Assembly (NCBI GenBank): GCA_017470095.1
Contig: JAFUFC010000128.1
Coordinates: forward strand, 1 to 37,713
DNA length: 37,713 nucleotides
From: Clostridia bacterium
Lineage (GTDB): Bacteria > Bacillota > Clostridia > Christensenellales > Aristaeellaceae
Direction of reading: 5' to 3'
This document shows, piece by piece, positions 8,282 through 16,877 of this stretch. The first letter of the stretch is position 1; every line of letters begins with the position of its first letter. A program made the position numbers and the translations under genes. Below the pieces are notes generated by a model. The model ran no database searches. It was not told the DNA's origin and saw only the letters and a program-made list of their open reading frames with translations.

Positions 8282-8843
8282 CAGAATCCATCGGGCCTTT
8301 GATGCCCTGCAGCCCTCCCAACGTATCATTGTGGAGGAAAAAAATATGAACAAGCATATTGTGAAAACATCCTTCTCAGCCGTCTGCGCGGCACTGATCC
8401 TGCTCTTAGGTGGCTTGACCGTCGCTTACGCCGCCGATCTGGGCGGCTTCCGGGAAACGATGACCGTCTGGTTCGGCGGAAAGCAGCAAACCGTGGAGGT
8501 GACCCAGCCCCAGGAAGGCATGATCGAATGGACCGATGAGGAAGGGCATGTCCATTCCGCCGGCGGCGTTGCCATCGACGATGACGGCGCCGAGCGGCCC
8601 CTTGCGCTGGAAGAGCTGCTGGCGCATGAATTCAGCGGCGGCCCCGTGATTGATTTCTTCGACGACGAAGGCACCGCATTCCTGGAATTCTACGAGCACT
8701 ACATCGAAGTGACCGACCAGGTGCCTTCAGGCCGCATCGAAGCCAAGCTGGACCACGACGGCGTTACCTATTATATCACCGAAATCGGCAGCCGGGAGAC
8801 AGGCTGGCAAGTACACGTATCCACCAAAGGGTTTGAGCCGTAA
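8268..8843 (+). CDS. Probable membrane-bound anti-sigma factor
   Basis: 191 residues from ATG 8268, nine bases after AGGAGG; GTG at 8265 is the alternative. It overlaps the sigma gene by 14 bases, indicating coupled translation. Layout: a cytosolic tail of ~33 residues (DRIHRAFDALQPSQ, like other Clostridial ECF partners), one membrane helix (about 34-55), then an acidic outer domain (about 57-191) with no recognised family. The tail is shorter than a zinc anti-sigma domain and has no HxxxCxxC. The role as anti-sigma rests on position and topology; the outer domain would be the sensor. Terminated by the hairpin at 8909. Confidence 0.75.
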   Translation: MTNRDRIHRAFDALQPSQRIIVEEKNMNKHIVKTSFSAVCAALILLLGGLTVAYAADLGGFRETMTVWFGGKQQTVEVTQPQEGMIEWTDEEGHVHSAGGVAIDDDGAERPLALEELLAHEFSGGPVIDFFDDEGTAFLEFYEHYIEVTDQVPSGRIEAKLDHDGVTYYITEIGSRETGWQVHVSTKGFEP

Positions 8844-8908
8844 AACACGCCTTCGCGTATTCGCAACAATAAAAACGATTATTTCCAGTAACCTCTCGTT
8901 TCCTTATA

Positions 8909-8932
8909 GGGCGGATGGTATCCGCCCGTTTT
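8909..8932 (+). terminator. Terminator formed by a GGGCGGAT palindrome
   Basis: GGGCGGAT (8909-8916), GGT loop, ATCCGCCC (8920-8927), then GTTTTT. It probably ends the sigma/anti-sigma transcript. The same palindrome recurs at 8978 without a T-run. Confidence 0.75.
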
Positions 8933-8977
8933 TCATTGCATCTGCCGGAAATCCACGTAGCCTTCACCGGTAGTTTC

Positions 8978-8996
8978 GGGCGGATAATATCCGCCC
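8978..8996. repeat. Second copy of the GGGCGGAT-N3-ATCCGCCC palindrome
   Basis: GGGCGGAT, AAT, ATCCGCCC, followed by CTAC. Only the 3-base loop differs from the copy at 8909. The rest of the gene-free stretch 8844-9222, outside the listed repeats, shows no gene or RNA I recognise. Confidence 0.75.
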
Positions 8997-9093
8997 CTAC
9001 ATTGTCTGCGGTACGAAAACAAAGCGGATGATCGGCTCTCCTCCATCTCTTCTTTCTGCGGCGCACAATCAAGATTGAATCAGGAAGAAGCAA

Positions 9094-9182
9094 CAGATCC
9101 TTCGCGCTGCAGCGCTCAGGATGACAAAGAAGAAGCAGACCGTCCCCTTTGTCATCCTGAGGCCCACAGGCCGAAGGATCTG
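9094..9182. repeat. Pair of inverted 36-bp palindromic repeats
   Basis: Copy A (9094-9129) begins CAGATCCTTCG and ends CTCAGGATGACAAAG; copy B (9147-9182) is its inverse. The outer arms are identical, but the core differs: GCGC-TGCA-GCGC in A, GGCC-CACA-GGCC in B. Each core is itself a perfect hairpin. Resembles dispersed intergenic REP-like elements of bacteria; lies between converging genes. Confidence 0.8.
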
Positions 9183-9222
9183 TTCGTTGGGTGCCATTCA
9201 ATAATTTAGAACGAAAACAGTA

Positions 9223-10665
9223 TTAGTACGCCTTGGCGAAATACATGACCTTGCTGGCCCTCCTGCCGCAGCAGACGCAGGTGTCGCCGAAAGGCGTCTG
9301 ATCGAAGGGCATGTTGCGGGAGGTAGCGTTGGTTTCTTCCTTGATCTTGTCCTCACAGGCCCGGTCGCCGCACCACATGGCCCGGGCGTAGCCGCCGTCC
9401 ACCTGGGCTTTGAGCTCATCGTAGGTATACACGTCCTTGGTGTGGGCCAGGCGGAATTCATCGGCAATCTTGTACATGTTCTGCTGGATATCGTCCAGCA
9501 GTTTTTTCAGTTCTTCCGCCAGATTGTCCAGGGACACGGTGAACTTTTTAAACGTATCCCGGCGCATGACCGTGGCCACGCCGTTCTCAATATCCTTGGG
9601 CCCGATTTCGACCCGCACCGGCACGCCCTTGAGCTCCCACTCGTTGAACTTCCAGCCGGGAGACACATTGTCCCGGTCGTCCAGCTTCACGCGGATGCCT
9701 GCGGCCTTCAGGGCGCTGTATACTTCTTCGCACTTTTCCATCACGCCGCCTTTGTGGGCCGCGATGGGCAGGATCACCGCCTGATAGGGCGCGATCATGG
9801 GGGGCAGCTTCAGGCCCCGCTCGTCGCCATGGGTCATGATGATGGCGCCGATCAGCCGGGTCGAAACACCCCAGCTGGTCTCATGGCAGTACTCCAGCTT
9901 GCCTTCCTTGCTCAGGTACTGGATTTCAAAAGGCACGGCAAAATTGGTGCCGAAATTGTGGCTGGTGCCGGCCTGCAGGGCCTTGCCATCCTGCATCATA
10001 GCTTCCACGGAATAGGTGGCCCGGGCCCCGGCGAATTTTTCCTTGTCGGATTTTTGACCGGCGAACACAGGAATAGCCAGGTTCTTTTCGCAGAAGGTCT
10101 TGTACACGTTCAGCATCTGCTGGGTTTCTTCTTCCGCTTCCTCGGCAGTGGCGTGAACGGTGTGGCCCTCCTGCCACCAGAATTCGGCGGTGCGCAGGAA
10201 GGGTCGGGTGGTCTTTTCCCAGCGCATGACCGAGCACCACTGGTTATACTTGAGGGGCAGATCCCGGTAGGACTGCACCCACTTGGAAAACATGGTGCAG
10301 AAAATGGTTTCGCTGGTGGGGCGCACGGCCAGCCGCTCCTGGAGGGGCTCGGTGCCGCCCTGGGTGACCCAGGCCACTTCGGGCGCAAATCCTTCCACAT
10401 GATCGGCTTCCTTCAGCAGCAGGGATTCAGGAATCAGCATGGGCATCGACACGTTTTCATGCCCCGTTTCTTTGAACATGGCATCCAGCTGCTCATGGAT
10501 CAATTCCCAAATGCGGTTGCCGTAGGGCTTGAGCGCCATGCAGCCCCGGACAGGGGTATAGTCCATCAGGTCGGTCTGGGTGACCACGTCGGTATACCAC
10601 TGGGAGAAATTTTCATCCCGGGGGGTGATGTGCTGCACAAATTCCTGTTTCTTTTCCTTTGCCAT
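9223..10665 (-). CDS. proS: Proline--tRNA ligase (short, archaeal/eukaryote-like type)
   Basis: 480 residues from ATG 10665 with AGGAGG; frame extension upstream runs into the T-box leader and is not coding. Class II motifs: motif 2 near 148-165 (RWEKTTRPFLRTAEFWWQEGHT region) and motif 3 near 272-284 (GAIIMTHGDERGL). The C-terminal domain carries Cys432, Cys437, Cys463 and Cys466, a zinc site, and ends in the typical YFAKAY. This is the ~480-residue form lacking the large editing insertion between motifs 2 and 3. It charges tRNA-Pro. Expression is controlled by the T-box leader directly upstream. No partner genes; the downstream 3' region holds the palindromic repeats. Confidence 0.97.
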   Translation of the reverse strand: MAKEKKQEFVQHITPRDENFSQWYTDVVTQTDLMDYTPVRGCMALKPYGNRIWELIHEQLDAMFKETGHENVSMPMLIPESLLLKEADHVEGFAPEVAWVTQGGTEPLQERLAVRPTSETIFCTMFSKWVQSYRDLPLKYNQWCSVMRWEKTTRPFLRTAEFWWQEGHTVHATAEEAEEETQQMLNVYKTFCEKNLAIPVFAGQKSDKEKFAGARATYSVEAMMQDGKALQAGTSHNFGTNFAVPFEIQYLSKEGKLEYCHETSWGVSTRLIGAIIMTHGDERGLKLPPMIAPYQAVILPIAAHKGGVMEKCEEVYSALKAAGIRVKLDDRDNVSPGWKFNEWELKGVPVRVEIGPKDIENGVATVMRRDTFKKFTVSLDNLAEELKKLLDDIQQNMYKIADEFRLAHTKDVYTYDELKAQVDGGYARAMWCGDRACEDKIKEETNATSRNMPFDQTPFGDTCVCCGRRASKVMYFAKAY

Positions 10666-10681
10666 GGTTCGGCCCTCCTCC

Positions 10682-10717
10682 AAAAAATAACCCTCCGTCC
10701 TTTGCAGGGACGAAGGG
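10682..10717 (-). terminator. T-box terminator hairpin of proS
   Basis: On the minus strand CCCTTCGTCC pairs with GGACGGAGGG across CTGCAAA, followed by TTATTTTTTG. It overlaps sequence needed for the T-box antiterminator, giving the on/off switch. Confidence 0.85.
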
Positions 10718-10901
10718 ATGCTTCGCGGTACCACCTTGCTTGGCGCGCAAACGCGCCCGGCTTTCCCATCCGATAACGGGGATGACCCGGCGGGGATTGG
10801 CCGCTGGCCCACGGGCGGGATGGCATGCGCACGCGCGCTTTCAGCCAGTGACGCGCTCTCTTTTCTTCACTCACGCCTGATCCCGTGGATTGCCTATGAA
10901 C
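10682..10901 (-). promoter_or_regulatory. T-box riboswitch (proline) upstream of proS
   Basis: The T-box core AGGTGGTACCGCG is present on the minus strand at 10736-10724, followed directly by a terminator. The base of Stem I is CCACGGG (10888-10882) with CCCGTGG (10815-10809). T-boxes sense uncharged tRNA: the specifier pairs with the anticodon and TGG pairs with the tRNA CCA end, so transcription proceeds when Pro-tRNA is uncharged. A Pro codon CCA (10823-10821) lies on the 3' side of Stem I and is a candidate specifier, not proven. Confidence 0.9.
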
Positions 10902-10907
10902 AAAGGC

Positions 10908-10936
10908 ATTATACAGGATTCCAGCAGAAAAAGCAA
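10908..10936 (-). promoter_or_regulatory. Sigma-A promoter of the proS T-box transcript
   Basis: TTGCTT (10936-10931), 17-bp spacer, TATAAT (10913-10908), giving a leader of about 235 bases. It lies just past the stop of the Nudix gene. Confidence 0.8.
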
Positions 10937-10946
10937 GAGCGGCAGG

Positions 10947-11399
10947 TTATTTTTTTCGATTTTCCAAATACCGCTGGATCACTGGCCGAATGGGGGGTGA
11001 AATTTCCGGCAGTGCATCGATGGAAAAGAAACGCAGTTCTTCAATTTCCTCTTCCTGTGGGCGGATTTTGCCGTGGTATTTCCGGCATACATACACAATT
11101 TCCACGTTGTAAACCTCGTCGCCGTTGGGATAAACATAGTGGGCTTCCGGGCCGGAATTGACCGTCAGGAATTTTAGCTCGTCGGCGATGAGGCCCATTT
11201 CCTCCTCCAGCTCCCGTTTGGCGCATTCCTCGATGGATTCGCCCAGCTCGATGGACCCACCGGCGTAGCCCCACTGGTGGTTATCGGTGCGTTTACCCAG
11301 CAGAATTTGGCCCTGCTCATTTTCTATGATCACGCTGCCCGCGCATTGCAGTAAAGGCGCGTGACCCACGAATTTGCGCAAATCCATGATGTAGCTCAT
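10947..11399 (-). CDS. Nudix hydrolase
   Basis: 150 residues from ATG 11399 with AAAGGAAG upstream; the frame is open further but without a better site. A perfect Nudix box, GX5EX7REUXEEXGU, spans 48-70 (Gly48, Glu54, Arg62, Glu63, Glu66, Glu67, Gly69). Nudix enzymes cleave nucleoside diphosphates linked to another group; the loop GKRTDNHQWGYAGG before the box resembles MutT/NADH-type members, but the substrate cannot be told. It lies between uvrA and proS on the same strand; a 172-base gap after uvrA without a clear terminator leaves co-transcription with uvrA possible. Confidence 0.93.
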   Translation of the reverse strand: MSYIMDLRKFVGHAPLLQCAGSVIIENEQGQILLGKRTDNHQWGYAGGSIELGESIEECAKRELEEEMGLIADELKFLTVNSGPEAHYVYPNGDEVYNVEIVYVCRKYHGKIRPQEEEIEELRFFSIDALPEISPPIRPVIQRYLENRKK

Positions 11400-11571
11400 G
11401 TTCCGCTTCCTTTCGATCATTCGCCGCAGTAAGCGACGGCATCCGCCTGAAACTGCAATCCCGCTTCCCTGCCTACGTTGCCTACGCAATAAGAGAGAAA
11501 ACAATAATTCCCAACTTTTACGATGCCCGCGTGGGCCCATTCCTGGTGGATATCTTTCCTTTCAATCCCGT

Positions 11572-14382
11572 TCATTTCAATATTTCCTTCAAGAACTGGC
11601 CGGTGTAGCTTTCCTTCACCCGCGCCACGTCCTCCGGCGTGCCTTTGGCCACCACGGTGCCGCCCCCGTCTCCCCCTTCGGGACCCAGATCAATGATGTA
11701 ATCGGCGGTCTTGATGATGTCCAGGTTGTGCTCAATGACCAGCACCGTGTTGCCCTGGTCGGTCAATTGCTGGAGCACCTTCACCAGGCGGCTCACATCG
11801 TCCATGTGCAGGCCGGTGGTGGGTTCATCCAGCAGCACCAGGGTTTTACCCGTAGCCCGGCGGCTCAATTCCGTGGCCAGCTTCACCCGCTGGGCTTCGC
11901 CGCCGGACAGGGTGGTGCTGGGCTGGCCCAGCTTCATATAGCCCAGGCCCACGTCGTAGAGCGTGCGAAATTTAAGCATAATAGCGGGATGGGCCTCGAA
12001 CACGCCCATAGCTTCCTCCACCGTCAGATCCAGCACATCGGCAATTGAAAGCCCCCGGTACTTGACCTCCAGCGTTTCCCGGTTATACCGTTTGCCCCGG
12101 CACACTTCACAAGGCACATAAATATCGGCCATGAAGTGCATTTCAATTTTCAGCAATCCATCGCCCGAGCAGGCCTCGCACCGGCCGCCCTTCACATTGA
12201 AAGAGAAGCGGTTCTCTTTATAACCCCGCACCTTCGCTTCCGGCAGTTGGGCAAACACTTTGCGGATCAGATCGAACAAGCCTGTATAGGTGGCCGGATT
12301 GCTCCGGGGGCTGCGGCCGATAGGCGACTGATCGATATTGATGATTTTGTCCAGCTGCTTTACGCCGTCGATGCCGTCGTAATCAGCCTTGCGGGGCCGG
12401 GCCCGGTTCAATTGATGGGCCAAGGCCGTGTACAAAATAGCGTTGACCAGGCTGCTCTTACCGCTGCCGCTGACGCCGGTGACACAGCAGAACACTCCCA
12501 GGGGAAAATCCACGTCGATATTCTTCAGGTTGTGCTCCCGGGCGCCTTTCACCGTCAGCCAGCCCTTCACCTTGCGGCGGCTGTCCGGCACCGGAATGCA
12601 TTTTTTCCCGCTCAGGTATTGGCCTGTGATGGATTCGGGGGCGTTCATTACGTCCTCGACTGTACCCTGGGCCACAATCCGTCCCCCGTGCTCTCCGGCC
12701 CCAGGACCGATGTCCACCAGATAATCGGCGCTGCGAAGCGTTTCTTCATCGTGCTCCACCACGATCAGGGTGTTGCCCAATTGCTGCAAATGCCGCAAGG
12801 TGCGAAGCAAACGCGCGTTATCCCGCTGGTGCAGGCCGATGGAGGGTTCGTCCAGGATGTACAAAACCCCTACCAGGCCGGAGCCAATCTGGGTGGCCAG
12901 ACGGATGCGCTGGGCTTCGCCGCCGCTTAAGGTAGCCGCCGCTCGGGAGAGGGTCAAATAATCCAGCCCCACATCGCACAAAAAGCCCAGACGAGCATCC
13001 ACCTCCCGCAGAATAGGCGCGGCGATCATGCTCTCTTTTTCGGACAATTTCACATGCTGGAGAAATTCCCGGGTGCGGCGCATGTTCCACTCGCTGACTT
13101 GGGCAATATTGCAGCCGCCCACGGTGACGGCCAGGGCCTCCGGCTTCAGCCGCCGCCCTTTGCAGGCGGGGCAGGTTTCATGGGCCATGTATTCTTCGTA
13201 AGCCGCTTTCATGCCCTCGCTCTGGGTTTCCTGGTACCGGCGCTCCAAAGAAGGAATCACGCCCTCGAAGGTGGTTTGATAGGTGCCGGTCTCAAATTTG
13301 ATTTTCAGTTTCTGGCTGCCGGTGCCGTAAAGAATTTTATCGACCACATCCCGGGGCAGGTCCTTCACCGGCGTGTCCATGGAAAAACCGTAAAAATCCG
13401 CCATAGCTTGGAACATGGCATGGGCGGTGGAGTTGGCTTCGCCGCTGTTCCATCCCATGCAGGATACCGCGCCCTCATTCAGCGACAGGCCAGGATTGGG
13501 GATCACCAAGTCGGCGCTGACCTTCATCAGTTCCCCCAGGCCGGAGCAGGTAGGGCACGCGCCGTAAGGATTGTTGAAGGAGAACATTCGGGGAGCCAGC
13601 TCCTCGATGTTCACGCCGCAGTCCGGACAGGCGTAATTCTGGGAAAACATCATCTCCTCCCCGACCGGGGTGATCAGGGCGGAGGCCAGGCCGCCGGATT
13701 GCTTCATGGCGGTTTCGAGGCTGTCGGCTAAACGCTGCTGAATGCCGGGGCGCACCACCAGCCGGTCTACCACCAGGTCAATCTGATGCTTTTTCTGCTT
13801 GTCCAATTGTGGCACATCGTCCAGCTCGTACATTTCCCCATCGATCCGGGCCCGAACGAAACCGCCCTTCCGGGCGTCCTCCAGCAGCTTCACGTGCTCC
13901 CCCTTCCGGGAGCGCACCACCGGGGCCATGATCTGCACCCGGGTGCCCTCGGGCAGCGCCATCACCGCATCCACCATTTGATCCACCGTCTGCTGGCGGA
14001 TTTCCTTGCCGCAGTTAGGACAGTGGGTCAGCCCAGCCCGGGCGTACAGAAGGCGCAGATAATCGTGAATTTCCGTCACGGTTCCCACGGTCGACCTCGG
14101 GTTCCGGGCAGTAGTTTTCTGGTCGATGGAAATAGCAGGCGACAAGCCCTCGATGGAATCCACCTCCGGCTTATCCATCTGGCCCAGGAACATCCGGGCG
14201 TAGGAGGACATGCTTTCCACATACCGGCGCTGGCCCTCGGCGTAAATGGTATCAAATGCCAAGGAGGATTTGCCGGAACCGCTTAAACCGGTGAACACCA
14301 CCAGCTTATCCCGGGGGATGGTGATATCGACGTTTTTTAAATTGTGTTCCCGGGCGCCTCGGACGATGATCTTGTCTTCCAT
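11572..14382 (-). CDS. uvrA: Excinuclease ABC subunit UvrA
   Basis: 936 residues from ATG 14382 with GGAGG; full family length. Two ABC ATPase modules: Walker A at 32-40 (GLSGSGKSS) and 636-644 (GVSGSGKSS); signatures LSGGEAQRI (485-493) and LSGGEAQRV (825-833), each followed by a DEPS/DEPT Walker B. Two zinc modules: Cys252/255/276/279 and Cys735/738/758/761. UvrA recognises bulky DNA damage and loads UvrB in nucleotide excision repair. uvrB lies about 2.5 kb away on the same strand but separated by two opposite genes, so uvrA and uvrB are not one operon here. A LexA box lies inside the promoter, so induction by DNA damage is likely. Confidence 0.98.
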   Translation of the reverse strand: MEDKIIVRGAREHNLKNVDITIPRDKLVVFTGLSGSGKSSLAFDTIYAEGQRRYVESMSSYARMFLGQMDKPEVDSIEGLSPAISIDQKTTARNPRSTVGTVTEIHDYLRLLYARAGLTHCPNCGKEIRQQTVDQMVDAVMALPEGTRVQIMAPVVRSRKGEHVKLLEDARKGGFVRARIDGEMYELDDVPQLDKQKKHQIDLVVDRLVVRPGIQQRLADSLETAMKQSGGLASALITPVGEEMMFSQNYACPDCGVNIEELAPRMFSFNNPYGACPTCSGLGELMKVSADLVIPNPGLSLNEGAVSCMGWNSGEANSTAHAMFQAMADFYGFSMDTPVKDLPRDVVDKILYGTGSQKLKIKFETGTYQTTFEGVIPSLERRYQETQSEGMKAAYEEYMAHETCPACKGRRLKPEALAVTVGGCNIAQVSEWNMRRTREFLQHVKLSEKESMIAAPILREVDARLGFLCDVGLDYLTLSRAAATLSGGEAQRIRLATQIGSGLVGVLYILDEPSIGLHQRDNARLLRTLRHLQQLGNTLIVVEHDEETLRSADYLVDIGPGAGEHGGRIVAQGTVEDVMNAPESITGQYLSGKKCIPVPDSRRKVKGWLTVKGAREHNLKNIDVDFPLGVFCCVTGVSGSGKSSLVNAILYTALAHQLNRARPRKADYDGIDGVKQLDKIINIDQSPIGRSPRSNPATYTGLFDLIRKVFAQLPEAKVRGYKENRFSFNVKGGRCEACSGDGLLKIEMHFMADIYVPCEVCRGKRYNRETLEVKYRGLSIADVLDLTVEEAMGVFEAHPAIMLKFRTLYDVGLGYMKLGQPSTTLSGGEAQRVKLATELSRRATGKTLVLLDEPTTGLHMDDVSRLVKVLQQLTDQGNTVLVIEHNLDIIKTADYIIDLGPEGGDGGGTVVAKGTPEDVARVKESYTGQFLKEILK

Positions 14383-14413
14383 GGTTTCCTCCGCATTTTC
14401 ATAGTGCCCGGCA

Positions 14414-14442
14414 ATTATAGCACATTTGTTCCCATTTGTGAA
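14414..14442 (-). promoter_or_regulatory. uvrA promoter
   Basis: TTCACA (14442-14437), 17-bp spacer, TATAAT (14419-14414). The spacer is occupied by a LexA-like operator. Confidence 0.8.
14420..14431 (-). promoter_or_regulatory. LexA (SOS) box in the uvrA promoter
   Basis: Minus strand reads GAACAAATGTGC, one mismatch from the Gram-positive SOS consensus GAAC-N4-GTTC. It lies between -35 and -10, so bound LexA would block polymerase. uvrA is a classic SOS gene. Confidence 0.7.
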
Positions 14443-14472
14443 GAGGAACATGCAGCCTTTTTTGCTGTTTTC

Positions 14473-14501
14473 TTGCAATCTTTCTTCCGATATGCCATAA
14501 T
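14473..14501 (+). promoter_or_regulatory. Promoter of the small unknown gene/CotH unit
   Basis: TTGCAA (14473-14478), 17-bp spacer, CATAAT (14496-14501); about 35 bases before the start codon. Confidence 0.65.
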
Positions 14502-14535
14502 AAGAAACAACCCCTTGTAAAGGAGATGATCGTGC

Positions 14536-14820
14536 ATGGCCACCGGCATTTGGGTTCGCCTGATGCGCAAAACCCACATTGACAAAGACACCACTGTGGA
14601 ATGCTCCCTTGACAATTGGCAGGAAGCCCTGGATTCCGCCTGCCACAAGCTGGATGTGCCCCGGCCCATCATTCTGCCCCGGCATGAAAGGGACTGGGAG
14701 CAGTTTTCCCAGGCGCGTTTTTTAAAGGATCATTTTATGGAGGATGTACCCTTTGACCGGATGGAAGTGGAATTTATCGATCCGGACAAGAAAAAGCGGA
14801 ACAATCCGATGTACTATTAA
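14536..14820 (+). CDS. Small conserved-looking protein of unknown function
   Basis: 94 residues; ATG is preceded by AAAGGAGAT. Soluble, charged, no cysteine pair or membrane segment: it starts [18 protein letters not shown] and ends with a charged [10 protein letters not shown] tail, with the motif [17 protein letters not shown] in the middle. I do not recognise a family. It has its own promoter and reads into the CotH gene 13 bases later, so the two share a transcript. Codon use is like its neighbours. The clear start site, promoter and no overlap support a real gene. Confidence 0.8.
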   Translation: MATGIWVRLMRKTHIDKDTTVECSLDNWQEALDSACHKLDVPRPIILPRHERDWEQFSQARFLKDHFMEDVPFDRMEVEFIDPDKKKRNNPMYY

Positions 14821-14833
14821 AATGGAGAACGTC

Positions 14834-16804
14834 ATGCGAAAATTCTTTGCAACCTTGCTTTTGTGCCTGCTCTTCATCTCCGCCGCTTCCGCCGAAATCG
14901 TGATCAGCGAGGTGATGACCTCTAACGGCGTGTATACGGGCGGCGAAGCCTACGACTGGATTGAGCTGCACAACACCGGAAAAAAAGCTATTAACCTGAG
15001 CGGCTGTTATTTATCTGACACCCAAAAGAACCTGACCCAATGGGTGTTTCCCAAGAATACGACCATCAAGGCGGACGGCTACCTGCTGGTATACTGCACC
15101 GGCAAGGAATTAAAGCCCGGCAGCAAAAGCACCTTCTATGCCAATTTTAAGCTGTCCTCTTCCGGCGATCAGGTATTTTTAACAGACAAAGACGGCGTAA
15201 CGCCCATCACATCCCTGGATATCCCCCAGCAGTACAGCAACGTATCCTGGGGCATCCCCCTGGGCGGCAGTGAATACCACTTTTTTGCCAACGCCACTCC
15301 GGGCAAGAAAAACGCGAAGTCAGGCTATGAATACCGGGTGGCTTTGCCGAAGATTCTCACCGCCGGCGGGTTCTATGACGCCGCCGTCACCGTCCAGGCC
15401 CAGGCGGCGGAAGGCGCTGCCCTGCGCTACACCGTCGACGGCTCCACCCCCACGTCCAAATCCAAGCTGTTTCCGGCGGAAGGCGTCGCATTCACCAAGA
15501 CCGGCGTTTTGCGCGTCCGGGCGTTCCGGGAGGACGCCGTACCCTCGGAAACGGTGTCCGCCACTTATTTCATCGGCGAGAGCCAGCCAGTGCCCGTCAT
15601 TTCCCTAATCACCGACAATCAATACATGTTCGACAACAAGATCGGCGCCCTGGTGAAAGGCCCCAACGCCAATTACCCCAATTACGAAAAGGATTACGAA
15701 TACCCCATGAATGTGGAATACTTCAACCTGGACGGGGTATGCGAAATCAATCAGCTGGGCACTTTCACCGCCGCGGGCCACTCCGCCCGGCAAAACGCCC
15801 AGAAATCCATCGCCATCTACGCCCGGAAGGCTTATGGCCCCGACCGGTTTTATTTCAATCCTTTCCCCCACCGGGATTATACCAGCTACAAATCGCTGCT
15901 GCTCCGGTCAGCCAATTCGGACGCGTTCTACTGCCGGCTGCGGGACCCGGTCTATTCCTCCCTGGCCGAGCCCTTGAATCTGCTCTACCAGGACGCCCTG
16001 GCCATCGAAGTGTACATCAACGGCCAGTACTGGGGCCACTACAATCTGCGGGAAAAAATCAACAAATATTTCGTGGCGGCCTATGAGGGCGTGACCAAGC
16101 AAAAGGATATCGACCGCATCGATATCCTGGCCCGCACCGGCCGGGATGAATTTTTGCAAAACGGCGACAACAAAGACTGGATCGAGCTGTGCGATTTTTG
16201 CAAAAAAAAGGACCTGAACGCTCCGGAAAACTTGCGATACGTAACGGATCGGCTGGATATCGACAGCCTGTTCACCCACACCGCTTTCGAGGTGATTCTG
16301 GGCAACACCGATTTCACCAACGTGCGAGTGTACCGGGTGCCCGGGGGCAAATGGAAATATCTGCTGTTTGATGTGGAGGCCGGCTTCAAAAACCTGGACC
16401 CCATTCCCATGAATTATTTTATCAAGAAAGTTAATGACAGGGTGCAGGGCTTCCGCCATGAGCCCCTGGCCGCGCTGCTGAACGTGCCGGAAATGAAGGC
16501 ACGCTTCCTCACCCGGTTTGCGCAGGTGCTGGAATTGTCCTTCCAGTGGCCTTACGTGGAAGCTCACTTCGCGCCCTGGGAAACGCTCTTTGAATCCACC
16601 CTCATGCCCCGGCATATCGCCCGTTGGCCCCACTTCACCATGACCGCCTGGCGGCAAAACGTGGACGCGGCCAAGTATTACGCCCGGGTGCGCCCCACCA
16701 AGATCGTGGCCATGCTGCAAAAGCACATGAAGCTCACAAACGCGGAGGTTGAACAGTATTTCGGGGATGTGCAGCGGCTGCTGGAGCAGGTGAATGTAAA
16801 GTAG
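14834..16804 (+). CDS. Secreted CotH-kinase-family protein with lamin-tail and chitobiase-like domains
   Basis: 656 residues from ATG 14834 (GGAG six bases before); ATG at 14822 is in frame but has no ribosome site and would spoil the signal peptide. Signal peptide 1-20, cleavage after SAASA. Then a lamin-tail domain (about 21-140: ISEVMTSN, DWIELHNTG), a chitobiase/beta-hexosaminidase C-terminal-like module (about 180-246: LRYTVDGSTPT), and the CotH domain (about 285-600) with GHYNLREKI (401-409), NTDFTN (491-496) and LLFDVEAGF (510-518), matching CotH kinase active-site motifs. CotH proteins phosphorylate spore-coat or extracellular proteins; the modules suggest a surface or polysaccharide target. 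A bidirectional terminator follows. Confidence 0.92.
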   Translation: MRKFFATLLLCLLFISAASAEIVISEVMTSNGVYTGGEAYDWIELHNTGKKAINLSGCYLSDTQKNLTQWVFPKNTTIKADGYLLVYCTGKELKPGSKSTFYANFKLSSSGDQVFLTDKDGVTPITSLDIPQQYSNVSWGIPLGGSEYHFFANATPGKKNAKSGYEYRVALPKILTAGGFYDAAVTVQAQAAEGAALRYTVDGSTPTSKSKLFPAEGVAFTKTGVLRVRAFREDAVPSETVSATYFIGESQPVPVISLITDNQYMFDNKIGALVKGPNANYPNYEKDYEYPMNVEYFNLDGVCEINQLGTFTAAGHSARQNAQKSIAIYARKAYGPDRFYFNPFPHRDYTSYKSLLLRSANSDAFYCRLRDPVYSSLAEPLNLLYQDALAIEVYINGQYWGHYNLREKINKYFVAAYEGVTKQKDIDRIDILARTGRDEFLQNGDNKDWIELCDFCKKKDLNAPENLRYVTDRLDIDSLFTHTAFEVILGNTDFTNVRVYRVPGGKWKYLLFDVEAGFKNLDPIPMNYFIKKVNDRVQGFRHEPLAALLNVPEMKARFLTRFAQVLELSFQWPYVEAHFAPWETLFESTLMPRHIARWPHFTMTAWRQNVDAAKYYARVRPTKIVAMLQKHMKLTNAEVEQYFGDVQRLLEQVNVK

Positions 16805-16811
16805 AAAAATC

Positions 16812-16842
16812 AAAAAAAGGGGGCCTACGCGGCCCCCTTTTT
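16812..16842. terminator. Bidirectional terminator between the CotH gene and uvrB
   Basis: GGGGGCC (16819-16825), TACGC loop, GGCCCCC (16831-16837), flanked by an A-run on the left and TTTTT on the right, serving both strands. Confidence 0.92.
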
Positions 16843-16877
16843 CAATGCTCCGGTTTACGTCAATGCTCCGGTTTGCG
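16842..16877 (-). repeat. 18-bp tandem duplication covering the uvrB stop codon
   Basis: Minus strand reads CG(C/T)AAACCGGAGCATTGA twice in direct tandem. Each unit encodes RKPEH-stop, and the second is in frame with the first, so only the first stop is used unless read through. Confidence 0.9.
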
